Of a DNA stretch of 22,415 nucleotides, positions 1-6,816 are shown in pieces. This DNA comes from UBA6059 sp964351595 (lineage in GTDB: Bacteria; Bacteroidota; Bacteroidia; Cytophagales; Cyclobacteriaceae). The stretch spans positions 1-22,415 of the forward strand of contig CAYGOT010000081.1 of assembly GCA_964351595.1 (NCBI GenBank), written 5' to 3'. Positions within the stretch are counted from its first letter, which is position 1. The number at the start of each line of letters is the position of its first letter. The notes under the pieces were generated by a model that had not been told where the DNA came from, made no database searches, and saw nothing but the letters and a program-made list of their open reading frames with translations. Position numbers and translations under genes: made by a program.

Positions 1-60
1 ACCGCCCGCTGACACCCGTGCACATCTCAGTCGCTTGCAGCGGCTTTCCTGTAGCTCAAT

Positions 61-1302
61 TTAGAGAAGTTCTGTTTTCCATGATATTTCTGGCAGCAGT
101 TTCGACCTGAATGTATCCTCAGGATATGATTTATTGATATCGTTATTATGCTTGACATCAAAAGGTATTCGGATACCATCTCCGGTAAAAGCCTCCCCAT
201 TGAATTGAGTTAGTCTAACTACCAAATCGTATGAAATAGGTGCAAATAAATTCGCTGGAATAGTAGCCTTGGAAAAATATTTACCAGGTTTCATGGAAGG
301 GATATTTTGATCAGATCTTTCATCATGGAAAGTACGAATTAGTATGTTTCCATCCCTATCCTCAATATCAAAATAAGCGCGCAAACCCCGAATCTTTTCT
401 TTCACTTCATAGGAAACATGAACCTCCATAGACAAACTATTCAGCACATTCAAATTGAACGCTCCACTCTGTTGCACATCAACTCCTATCAATCTTACAG
501 CTTTATTTTTCGGTAATTCATCAATCATCTTATGGATCTTTTCCTTGCTATCTCCTAAATCCTCGCCTCCTCGCAGGTATTCTCTGACAATTTCTTTAGA
601 GGCACCCATCCGATAGATTTCGCCTTGTTTGATCCAAATACTTTTAGGGCAAAGGTTTCTCACTGCGGTCATATTGTGGCTAACAAACAGTACCGTACGG
701 CCTGATTCCGTCACTTCTCCCATTTTACCCAGGCACTTCTTTTGAAACTCCGTGTCACCCACTGCCAGCACTTCGTCTACGATCAATATCTCAGGTTCTA
801 AGTGAGCAGCTACAGAAAAAGCCAGCCGAACATACATGCCCGAAGAATAGTGCTTCACCGGCGTATCTAGAAATTTATTAACGCCACTGAAATGAACAAT
901 TTCATCAAATTTTGATTTGATTTCATGCCTATTCATGCCTAGGATCGTCCCATTCAAAAATATATTTTCTCTTCCCGTAAGTTCTGGATGGAACCCGGTT
1001 CCTACTTCCAGTAATGAAGAAACTCTACCCACCATTTCGAATCGTCCAGTGGTGGGCTTAGTGATTTGAGAAAGGATCTTTAACAAGGTGCTTTTCCCGG
1101 CACCATTCTTACCGATCAATGCGATGGCTTCACCTTGTTTTACATCAAAGGAAAGATCCTTAACGGCCCAAAATCCTCTTATTGCTTCTTCACGTTTTTT
1201 AAATAATCCAGAAATAAGCTCATTAATAGAGGAAGCTTTTTCTCCTCCTATTCGATATTTCTTACCGATGCTTTCTACTTTAATGGCAAGATCAGTATTC
1301 AT
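61..1302 (-). CDS. Polysaccharide export ABC transporter ATPase (Wzt/TagH-like)
   Basis: This is the cytoplasmic ATPase subunit that powers export of a lipid-linked polysaccharide (O-antigen, capsule or teichoic-like) across the inner membrane. Residues ~1-245 are a full ABC domain: Walker A GKNGAGKS at 64-71, signature YSSGM at 152-156, Walker B ILIVDE at 172-177 with the catalytic Glu, and H-loop His209. Residues ~260-400 form an extra beta-rich domain of the Wzt C-terminal type, which in known systems recognises the sugar end of the polymer. The length (413) fits Wzt proteins that carry this domain. The start codon overlaps the stop of the permease gene by 4 bases (ATGA), so the two are co-translated. 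The polymer exported cannot be told from the sequence. Confidence 0.93.
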   Translation of the reverse strand: MNTDLAIKVESIGKKYRIGGEKASSINELISGLFKKREEAIRGFWAVKDLSFDVKQGEAIALIGKNGAGKSTLLKILSQITKPTTGRFEMVGRVSSLLEVGTGFHPELTGRENIFLNGTILGMNRHEIKSKFDEIVHFSGVNKFLDTPVKHYSSGMYVRLAFSVAAHLEPEILIVDEVLAVGDTEFQKKCLGKMGEVTESGRTVLFVSHNMTAVRNLCPKSIWIKQGEIYRMGASKEIVREYLRGGEDLGDSKEKIHKMIDELPKNKAVRLIGVDVQQSGAFNLNVLNSLSMEVHVSYEVKEKIRGLRAYFDIEDRDGNILIRTFHDERSDQNIPSMKPGKYFSKATIPANLFAPISYDLVVRLTQFNGEAFTGDGIRIPFDVKHNNDINKSYPEDTFRSKLLPEISWKTELL

Positions 1303-2132
1303 ACGATATCAGCCATAATCGATTCAACCTTATGAAAATAGATGATGCCTGAAACGAAAAGCAGTGCGGCAACCACGATGGATATTGGCATAAACTCACT
1401 AGGTGAAATTCCTAAGATGCTGAAACGATATCCTTCTATGATACCAGCCATCGGATTGCAGTAGTACAGGGTGGTCAATACGCCATTCAACCGACTAACA
1501 ATCAAATCTGAAGGATACGCTACTGGAGAAACATATAACCCAATCTGAACAGCAAACGGAATTAAGTGTTGGAAATCCCGATACCTGACCGTCAAAGCAC
1601 TCAACCAGAACCCAACTCCTACTGCGGCCAGAAGATTGGCAATAATGAAAAGTGGTAGATAAACAATATTGGATGACGGTGTTTGACCAAAAAAGACCAT
1701 GAGTATGACTAGAAACACCAGAACAATCATGAAATCAACCAGTCCTACTAACGCTTTGCCCAACGGGATCACTAGTCTTGGGAAATAGATCTTTTTAATC
1801 ATGTTCTGAGCCGCAATAACTGAGGAACCTGCCTGGCTCATAACATAGGAAAAATACGTCCAGGCGGCCATGCCTACCATAGCAAATACGGGATAGGGGA
1901 TATCTCCGGCATTTATGCCAGCGGCCCTATTAAAAACCAAGACAAAGATAAACAAGGTAGCTGCAGGCTGAATGAACGCCCATATAAAACCAAGTATGGT
2001 TTGAGCATATCTGACTCTAAAATCACGATATGCCAAGACAAGAAATAAATCCTTATAAGTAAGTAGGTTATTGATGTTCGGAAATAGATTCTTCTTACTT
2101 GCATCCACAATTAGATGGTATTTTGAACTCAT
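1299..2132 (-). CDS. Polysaccharide export ABC transporter permease (Wzm-like, ABC-2 type)
   Basis: This is the membrane partner of the downstream ATPase and forms the channel through which the polysaccharide leaves the cytoplasm. The 277-residue protein has about six hydrophobic segments, starting near residue 50 with a FIWAFIQPAATLFIFVLVF-type helix. The short amphipathic stretch before it (YRDFRVRYAQTILG) is typical of the ABC-2 permease family. The spacing and order permease-then-ATPase with an ATGA overlap is the usual arrangement for these exporters. It follows the 2229-3536 membrane protein gene by about 96 bases, so the three may share a transcript, but a separate promoter in that AT-rich gap cannot be excluded. 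Confidence 0.92.
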   Translation of the reverse strand: MSSKYHLIVDASKKNLFPNINNLLTYKDLFLVLAYRDFRVRYAQTILGFIWAFIQPAATLFIFVLVFNRAAGINAGDIPYPVFAMVGMAAWTYFSYVMSQAGSSVIAAQNMIKKIYFPRLVIPLGKALVGLVDFMIVLVFLVILMVFFGQTPSSNIVYLPLFIIANLLAAVGVGFWLSALTVRYRDFQHLIPFAVQIGLYVSPVAYPSDLIVSRLNGVLTTLYYCNPMAGIIEGYRFSILGISPSEFMPISIVVAALLFVSGIIYFHKVESIMADIV

Positions 2133-2228
2133 GAAGCTAAATTAGATATGCAAGGCTTATAAACTATAAATACTGAAGCATTATAGTAAATTGTTCTTAT
2201 ATGATTGAGAACGTTTTCAACTTTAAGC

Positions 2229-3536
2229 CTATTCATATGTAGTTGAAGAATGCTTTTTGGGAATTACGACTAAATAGAAAAATGGCAATAGTGGTAACTT
2301 ATACCTCATTAAGGTACCAAAATTATAGGTGCTTACTCCCACGGCAAAAGCAAATATCAGAGAGAACACTAATGAAAATGCTATAAAAGGTTGACCTGCT
2401 ATTCCTTTCCAATTTCCATTTCTAACCCAATTAAAAGTCAGTATTAAAGTGAGGATCGCCTCAAGAGCACTCAGCAACATCAATGGGTTCCGCACTTCCC
2501 AGGGATATGGGCGAAAAAGACTTACATTGATCGCTGCTGGCATTAACCTGATCATACTGCCCCAGGATCCATCCAGTGTGCCTAGATCATAGCCACCATC
2601 TCCACCTGTCCTAGCACCCCATCCATATCTAATGTCGTAGGCTGTCACTGCAGCTACTTGAGCAACATTATCTAGTGAGTATTTTTCGTCTACTAAAGCA
2701 AATTGCTGGGTGGCAATAATGCCAAGTCCCCCAACTAGAAGAAATAGTATAGGCGCTATGACAATTTTCAATGCAGGACTGGCTAATTGCGAGATTCTTT
2801 TTAAGTAATACCACAAAAATGCCGAAGGGACTAGGCAAAAGAAAATATAAGATTTGATACTAACTATTAGATAAGATGAAAGAATAAATATGACGATGGA
2901 TGTGACCTTATTTCGGTCAAGTTCAATGAATTGAAAAAGAGCATAAGTACACCAGCCTAGGGCGCCAAAGGTCAAGGTATCCTTAAGTATCCCTGACCCC
3001 CAGAAGACTACTGAGGGTATGAATAAAATAGCAATGGCAAGCCATTTTGGATTATTAGGATATAGGCGAACTACCACACTATACAACGCCCAAGAACCAG
3101 TGAAACTGAAAGCCGCAAAGAATAATGCCGTGGCAGAGTAGGTGTGAATTGTGAAAAGGTCAAAAATAGATACAATCCGAACAACAAAAAAGGCCTGAAC
3201 ATCTCTGTAATACCAAATGTTCTGACTGTAGTTGAAAGTATCTTCCTGACGAATTCCACCTTGCTCAGAGAGCAATCTAAAACCTGTGGCGGGACTATCA
3301 AGAAATGCTTCCCATATCCATCGGCTACCATGAGTAAAATAGTTGAAAGTATCTCCTCCGCCATAGTAGAACTGATAAAGCAGGCCCAATGCAATCGCTC
3401 CAAAAAACTTTGCCGATAGCGCCGGAATAAAGTACTTCTTGGTTTCAGGAGTAGTGACACTTGGACGAATGATATAAGCCAGGAAGTAAAAAATGGCCAG
3501 ATAGATGGGTGTGATGAGTAAGTCCTGATAGGTCAT
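2229..3536 (-). CDS. Polytopic membrane protein, unknown function, beside polysaccharide exporter
   Basis: This is a 435-residue integral membrane protein with roughly ten hydrophobic segments. Recognisable stretches are GGGDTFNYF, where small and polar residues follow the second helix, and WGSGILKDTLTFG in the middle. The pattern resembles glycan polymerases or lipid-linked glycosyltransferases in overall architecture, but I recognise no diagnostic family motif, so the function is left open. An upstream in-frame ATG at 3626 would add 30 residues, but those codons lie inside a repeated sequence (see 3572-3707) and read as charged, non-hydrophobic filler. The start at 3536 (MTYQDLLITPIYLA) leads straight into the first helix and is preferred. 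Its place before the Wzm/Wzt-like genes suggests a role in surface polysaccharide synthesis; this is inference. Confidence 0.8.
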   Translation of the reverse strand: MTYQDLLITPIYLAIFYFLAYIIRPSVTTPETKKYFIPALSAKFFGAIALGLLYQFYYGGGDTFNYFTHGSRWIWEAFLDSPATGFRLLSEQGGIRQEDTFNYSQNIWYYRDVQAFFVVRIVSIFDLFTIHTYSATALFFAAFSFTGSWALYSVVVRLYPNNPKWLAIAILFIPSVVFWGSGILKDTLTFGALGWCTYALFQFIELDRNKVTSIVIFILSSYLIVSIKSYIFFCLVPSAFLWYYLKRISQLASPALKIVIAPILFLLVGGLGIIATQQFALVDEKYSLDNVAQVAAVTAYDIRYGWGARTGGDGGYDLGTLDGSWGSMIRLMPAAINVSLFRPYPWEVRNPLMLLSALEAILTLILTFNWVRNGNWKGIAGQPFIAFSLVFSLIFAFAVGVSTYNFGTLMRYKLPLLPFFYLVVIPKKHSSTTYE

Positions 3537-3544
3537 ATCCAAAT

Positions 3545-3552
3545 CAAAGATA
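3545..3552 (-). promoter_or_regulatory. Possible -7 box just before the 3536 start
   Basis: On the minus strand the sequence TATCTTTG matches the Bacteroidota -7 consensus TAnnTTTG and lies 8 bases before the ATG at 3536. If used, transcription would begin almost at the start codon, giving a leaderless or near-leaderless mRNA. No convincing -33 TTG at standard spacing was found, so this is only a candidate. Confidence 0.25.
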
Positions 3553-3571
3553 TAGATTGATACATCAAAAT

Positions 3572-3707
3572 CCCCCAAGCCCTCGTCACATCGAGCGTGA
3601 GCCGAGATGTCCCCAACTGCTAGCATAATGTTGGAACCAAGCAGATCACCGATTCCTACTTAGTATTTCTCCTTTTACACGGCACTCCACCTCAGAGTCA
3701 CTTGTAG
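3572..3707. repeat. Direct repeat, copy A (~136 bp)
   Basis: This stretch is repeated, in the same orientation, at 4848-4984. The first 40 bases of each copy (3572-3611 and 4848-4887) differ at only 3 positions. The rest is more diverged but aligns through shared blocks such as TTGGAACCA and the final CTCAG-GTCAC, with small indels. Weaker similarity may continue to about 3745. The two copies flank the 3822-4388 gene. Confidence 0.85.
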
Positions 3708-3751
3708 CGCCTGCCTGGCGGACAGGGGCACTGAGGATTAAACCTTATCAC

Positions 3752-3786
3752 CCAAAAACAAAAAGCCCGATGCAGTGCACCGGACT
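3752..3786 (-). terminator. Intrinsic terminator of the 3822-4388 gene
   Basis: On the minus strand a 10-bp stem (3786-3777 pairing with 3773-3764, with two G-T pairs) closes a 3-base loop. It is followed at once by a T-rich tract (TTTTTGTTTTTG, about 3763-3752). It lies 36 bases past the stop codon at 3822. The shape is that of a classical Rho-independent terminator, and it separates this gene from the downstream polysaccharide genes on the same strand. Confidence 0.85.
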
Positions 3787-3821
3787 CTCATCCAATCAAT
3801 GGAACCTAATAGCTATTCAAA

Positions 3822-4388
3822 TTACAGATTCACCATCACAGTGGCTGTATTACCGGCTAAGTCCCTGGCAGAAACCTCTACCGTGTGGTCGGTCAAGTCT
3901 GCAACGACAGAAGTGGAGGTGTATTCCCAAAACCCGGAAGTAGGATTTTTGATTAGATCACCTGATTCTAAGGTTGAACCGGATCCATCCTTGATACTCA
4001 ATTCAGCAGAGCCGATTGGGAACCGCTCGGCCAAAGAAACAGAGATTAGCTCACCAGTTTGTCCGGAGTAATTATCGACTTTAACTGCATCAATGATCGG
4101 GGGATTGAAATAATCCTTTACTGCCATAGAGTAGGCATTACCAGAGCCATGGCTTTTTGCAATCAATTGATAACTAGCCTTGATCGTAGGATCGGTAAGA
4201 ATGCTGCGGGCGAAACTCACTGCTTCCAAAAACTTGGAGCGATGAGCCGTTTGCGCTGGAGAAGTTTCCCCGCTGTGCTTAGGAGGGATCGAGACAATGG
4301 TACGATCACCAACGGAACGAAAAACGATTGATTTTCCAAAGGTGCCACTGAGGCCCTTGGTAATGGGGTTATTTTTGACGTATGCCAT
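3822..4388 (-). CDS. Small Bacteroidota-specific protein (MAYVKNNP family), unknown function
   Basis: This is a 188-residue soluble protein of no known function. The N-terminus MAYVKNNPITKGLSGTFG, followed by a VFR..GDRTIVS stretch and an HRSKFLEAV...A helix, is a pattern I recall from a family of short uncharacterised Bacteroidota proteins. Residues ~100-188 read as a beta-sandwich-like domain (repeated V-D, S-A-E-L, V-E-V-S-A-RD-AGN patterns), resembling an Ig-like fold. An ATG nine codons upstream (4415) is possible, but the family-like N-terminus begins at 4388. There is no signal peptide or membrane helix. The gene is a monocistronic unit with its own promoter candidate and terminator and is bracketed by direct repeats, which hints at an accessory cassette. 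The function is unknown. Confidence 0.78.
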   Translation of the reverse strand: MAYVKNNPITKGLSGTFGKSIVFRSVGDRTIVSIPPKHSGETSPAQTAHRSKFLEAVSFARSILTDPTIKASYQLIAKSHGSGNAYSMAVKDYFNPPIIDAVKVDNYSGQTGELISVSLAERFPIGSAELSIKDGSGSTLESGDLIKNPTSGFWEYTSTSVVADLTDHTVEVSARDLAGNTATVMVNL

Positions 4389-4412
4389 TTTAGTAGAATT
4401 TAAAGAGTGAAA

Positions 4413-4444
4413 CAAAATTTAGAAACGAAGAGAATTTTGCAAAA
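4413..4444 (-). promoter_or_regulatory. Candidate promoter of the 3822-4388 gene
   Basis: Read on the minus strand, a TTTTG (4444-4440) lies about 18 bases before TAAATTTTG (4421-4413). This is close to the Bacteroidota pattern of a -33 TTTG and a -7 TAnnTTTG, with one extra base in the -7 box. The position, 25 bases upstream of the preferred ATG at 4388, is sensible. A 12-bp perfect palindrome, AAAAGGCCTTTT (4441-4452), overlaps the -33 side and could be an operator. Confidence 0.4.
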
Positions 4445-4847
4445 GGCCTTTTTCATAACATCTTCAATTATTTTAACTGCTATTTTTAACATTTGGATTC
4501 ACAAAAAATCTCTATTTAACATATTTTAACAAATAATATTTTGTGAACTACTCTACGTATAATCTTTTAAATTGTACTTATCTAATTTTGGTAAGGAATC
4601 GATCTTCCGCCCTAGCCCCGCCTTGCCTCCGCCTTGCTCTGCCTCTATAGACTTTTGTGAATAATTGTACTATTTGTAGAAATATGATCAAGCCTGGTAC
4701 TATATCCGCCCAGCATCACTTTCGCCATGGTTCGTGAGATATGAACAGGTGCCGGAGGTCTCCACTCCTCGGAGGGGTAGGGGTGGGTTGTTCAGTTTTT
4801 ATTCTTGAACAAACCTCTACACAATGATCAATGGGGGATTTCGATAG
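4445..4847. other. Non-coding stretch, AT-rich then G/C-rich low complexity
   Basis: I see no gene here. The part to about 4595 is very AT-rich. Positions 4606-4650 are a C-rich low-complexity block with repeated GCCTTGC/GCCTC units. Positions ~4760-4795 hold a CTCCTCGGAGGGG dyad followed by a G-rich TAGGGGTGGGTT run, a kind of sequence I associate with dispersed intergenic repeats of Bacteroidota. An open frame that can be read on the minus strand (4716-4925) crosses these repeats and is not protein-like. Confidence 0.6.
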
Positions 4848-4984
4848 CCCCCAAGCCCTCGCCACATAGAGCGTGAGCTGAGATGTCTCGAACAGCTCGC
4901 AAAATATTGGAACCACACAGGTCACGGATTTCTACCAAGTATTTTTCCCCGCACAGGGCCCTTCCCCCTCAGTGTCACTCGAAG
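4848..4984. repeat. Direct repeat, copy B (~137 bp)
   Basis: This is the second copy of the sequence at 3572-3707, in the same orientation and starting 1276 bases further along. The first 40 bases match copy A at 37 positions; later parts share blocks with small indels. It lies between the 3822-4388 gene and the VapBC operon. Confidence 0.85.
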
Positions 4985-5031
4985 AGGACGCTAAGACCCT
5001 TAACCAAAGTGGGTGTAGACATCATCTTTGG

Positions 5032-5092
5032 AGGTTGATCGACTTAACATGACGCTATGTGTATAAATTGGGCTATTTTTATGTATCAACCT
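5032..5092 (+). promoter_or_regulatory. Inverted repeat upstream of the vapBC-like operon
   Basis: An exact 8-base inverted repeat, AGGTTGAT (5032-5039) and ATCAACCT (5085-5092), brackets the region just before the preferred antitoxin start at 5102. VapBC operons are normally repressed by their own toxin-antitoxin complex binding inverted repeats near the promoter, so this is a reasonable operator candidate. The 45-base gap is longer than usual for a single site. Confidence 0.35.
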
Positions 5093-5101
5093 TCAGATGA
5101 A

Positions 5102-5308
5102 ATGAGAACGAATATCGAGATAGATGATGAGCTTCTAGAGGAATACATCAAGTTGAGTGGTGCCAAGACGAAAAAAGAGGCTGTCAATGATGCTTTAAGG
5201 AAAGCTGTTGCCTATTATTCAAGGCTGGATATACTCTCTCTAAAGGGGAAAATAAAATGGGAAGGCAATCTTGATGCTGTGAGATCCTATGATAAATGGC
5301 AGGACTGA
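5102..5308 (+). CDS. vapB: VapB-family antitoxin
   Basis: This is a 68-residue antitoxin that neutralises the toxin encoded immediately downstream and probably represses the operon. The N-terminus MRTNIEIDDELLEEY..LSG is the ribbon-helix-helix-like opening of VapB proteins that pair with PIN-domain toxins. The phrase TKKEAVNDALRKAV is the conserved helix of this group (DUF2191-like). The C-terminal part (LKGKIKWEGNLDAVR) is the expected toxin-binding tail. An in-frame ATG at 5057 would add 15 residues, but the family N-terminus begins at 5102. The gene overlaps the toxin gene by 13 bases, as usual for such pairs. Confidence 0.9.
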   Translation: MRTNIEIDDELLEEYIKLSGAKTKKEAVNDALRKAVAYYSRLDILSLKGKIKWEGNLDAVRSYDKWQD

Positions 5309-5700
5309 TTTGCGACACATACATTTGGATTGATTACTTTCATGGGGAGGACACTGAAAAAGTCAATTACTTGATAGATTCGATTTCATATGATAATCCA
5401 ATCTATACGTGCCCAACTATTATTCAGGAACTACTCCAAGGAATTAGGAATGATGGTCAATTTGGCTTGGTAAAGGAAAAAATGGCCTTTTTCCCATGCC
5501 TGGACAACCAATGGCTCAATGCAAGTATAGGAGCTGCTGATCTCTATCGAAGAATACGAAAAAGGGGAGTGACCATTAGAAAACCCAACGATTGTTCAAT
5601 AGCATGGTATGCCATTGAATACAATCTTCCTCTCCTTCATAATGATAAGGATTTTGAACTGATAGCTGAATTTTCTGCCTTGAAATCGCTCAATGCATGA
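5296..5700 (+). CDS. vapC: VapC-family PIN-domain toxin (predicted ribonuclease)
   Basis: This is a 134-residue PIN-domain toxin, predicted to cleave RNA and be held inactive by the upstream antitoxin. The acidic residues expected at the metal site are visible: Asp7 in ICDTYIWIDYF, Glu45 in TIIQELLQGI, Asp99 in RKPNDCSIAW and Asp117/Asp119 in LLHNDKDF. The length and order of motifs match active VapC proteins, and no disruption is seen. The stop codon overlaps the ATG of the following glycosyltransferase gene (ATGA, 5697-5700), so the two are likely translated from one message, an uncommon partner for a toxin. Confidence 0.92.
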   Translation: MAGLICDTYIWIDYFHGEDTEKVNYLIDSISYDNPIYTCPTIIQELLQGIRNDGQFGLVKEKMAFFPCLDNQWLNASIGAADLYRRIRKRGVTIRKPNDCSIAWYAIEYNLPLLHNDKDFELIAEFSALKSLNA

Positions 5701-6776
5701 ACATCCTCTTCCTCACTCCGTACCCGAAAGGTTCAGCACCCTCACAGCGTTTTCGTTTTGAGCTGTTTTTTGAAGCGCTGAGAGCAAAGGGATGGAGCTA
5801 TCAGGTCAAAAGCTTCTGGGATGAGAAGACATGGCACAAGCTTTATGAAGGAGGCTCAAATTGGATAAAAACCATCGGGTTGATCAAAGGCTTTGGCAGC
5901 CGCAAATGGCTTATGCTTAACCTCAAGGGTTATGACATTATTTTTATCCATCGTGAAGCCGCTCCTATAGGCCCACCGGTATTTGAGTGGTTCATGGCCA
6001 AAGTGCTCAAGAAGAAGATCGTCTATGACTTTGATGATGCGATCTGGCTACCCAACACCTCTGACCATAACAGCATCGCGGGTCGGCTCAAGTGGCACAG
6101 CAAGGTAGGCGCAATATGTCGATGGAGCTGGAAAGTATCGGTAGGAAATGAATACCTGGCTGACTATGCCGGGCAATATTGCGAACATGTAGCGATTACC
6201 CCTACAGTCGTCAATACCTCAGTTCACATATCTACTATTAACTCTCATCTCTCATCTCTCAACTCCCAACCAGTTCTTGGCTGGACGGGATCTCATTCAA
6301 CACTTAAGTATCTCACACTATTAATTCCGATTCTTCAACGCCTTGAGCAAAGCTTAGTATTCACCTTTTTGGTAATAGCCGACCAGGATCCTGGGCTGCC
6401 ATTGAAGCACTATAGATTTATCAAATGGTCAAAGGATAAGGAGATAGAAGACTTAAATGAACTGGACATGGGCCTGATGCCTCTCGAAGATGATCAATGG
6501 TCCAAAGGTAAATGTGGCTTTAAGGCCATTCAGTATGGAGCAGTTGGAATACCCGCATTGGTTTCTCCGGTAGGAGTAAATGAGGAGATAGTCGAACATG
6601 GTGTTACGGGATTCCATTGCAATACTGATAAGGATTGGGAAACCGCCATATCAACCTTAATCGCTAATCAAGACCTACGCCATAAGATGGGACAAGCCGG
6701 TCGAAAGCGAATCATCAAACATTATTCGGTTGATGCGCGGAAGGAGCGATTTCTTTCATTATTTGGCATTAGCTAA
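5697..6776 (+). CDS. Glycosyltransferase family 4 (GT-B fold)
   Basis: This 359-residue enzyme is predicted to transfer a sugar from a nucleotide donor, probably in surface polysaccharide or glycolipid synthesis. The N-terminus MNILFLTPYPKGSAPSQRFR is a GT-B acceptor-side opening, and YDFDDAIW at 110-117 is a marker of this subgroup. The C-terminal half starts at VLGWTGSHSTLKYL (193-206). It carries the donor-binding stretch GFKAIQYGAVGIPALVSPVGVNEEIV (274-299), with Glu297/298 at the usual nucleotide-sugar contact. Between the halves, residues ~175-191 are encoded by a pyrimidine-rich, partly tandem sequence that looks like an expanded linker. The gene is translationally coupled to the VapC-like toxin. 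The sugar and acceptor are unknown. Confidence 0.9.
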   Translation: MNILFLTPYPKGSAPSQRFRFELFFEALRAKGWSYQVKSFWDEKTWHKLYEGGSNWIKTIGLIKGFGSRKWLMLNLKGYDIIFIHREAAPIGPPVFEWFMAKVLKKKIVYDFDDAIWLPNTSDHNSIAGRLKWHSKVGAICRWSWKVSVGNEYLADYAGQYCEHVAITPTVVNTSVHISTINSHLSSLNSQPVLGWTGSHSTLKYLTLLIPILQRLEQSLVFTFLVIADQDPGLPLKHYRFIKWSKDKEIEDLNELDMGLMPLEDDQWSKGKCGFKAIQYGAVGIPALVSPVGVNEEIVEHGVTGFHCNTDKDWETAISTLIANQDLRHKMGQAGRKRIIKHYSVDARKERFLSLFGIS

Positions 6777-6816
6777 ACCAGAATTTCATCAACCCGTTTG
6801 CTCAACAGCCAACAGC

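Noticed and set aside
1..60. Possible gene end or RNA at the left edge
   Set aside because: No frame or structure could be supported in these 60 bases.
4716..4925. 69-codon open frame on the minus strand
   Set aside because: It runs through direct-repeat copy B and a G-rich repeat and reads as low-complexity filler with no family resemblance.
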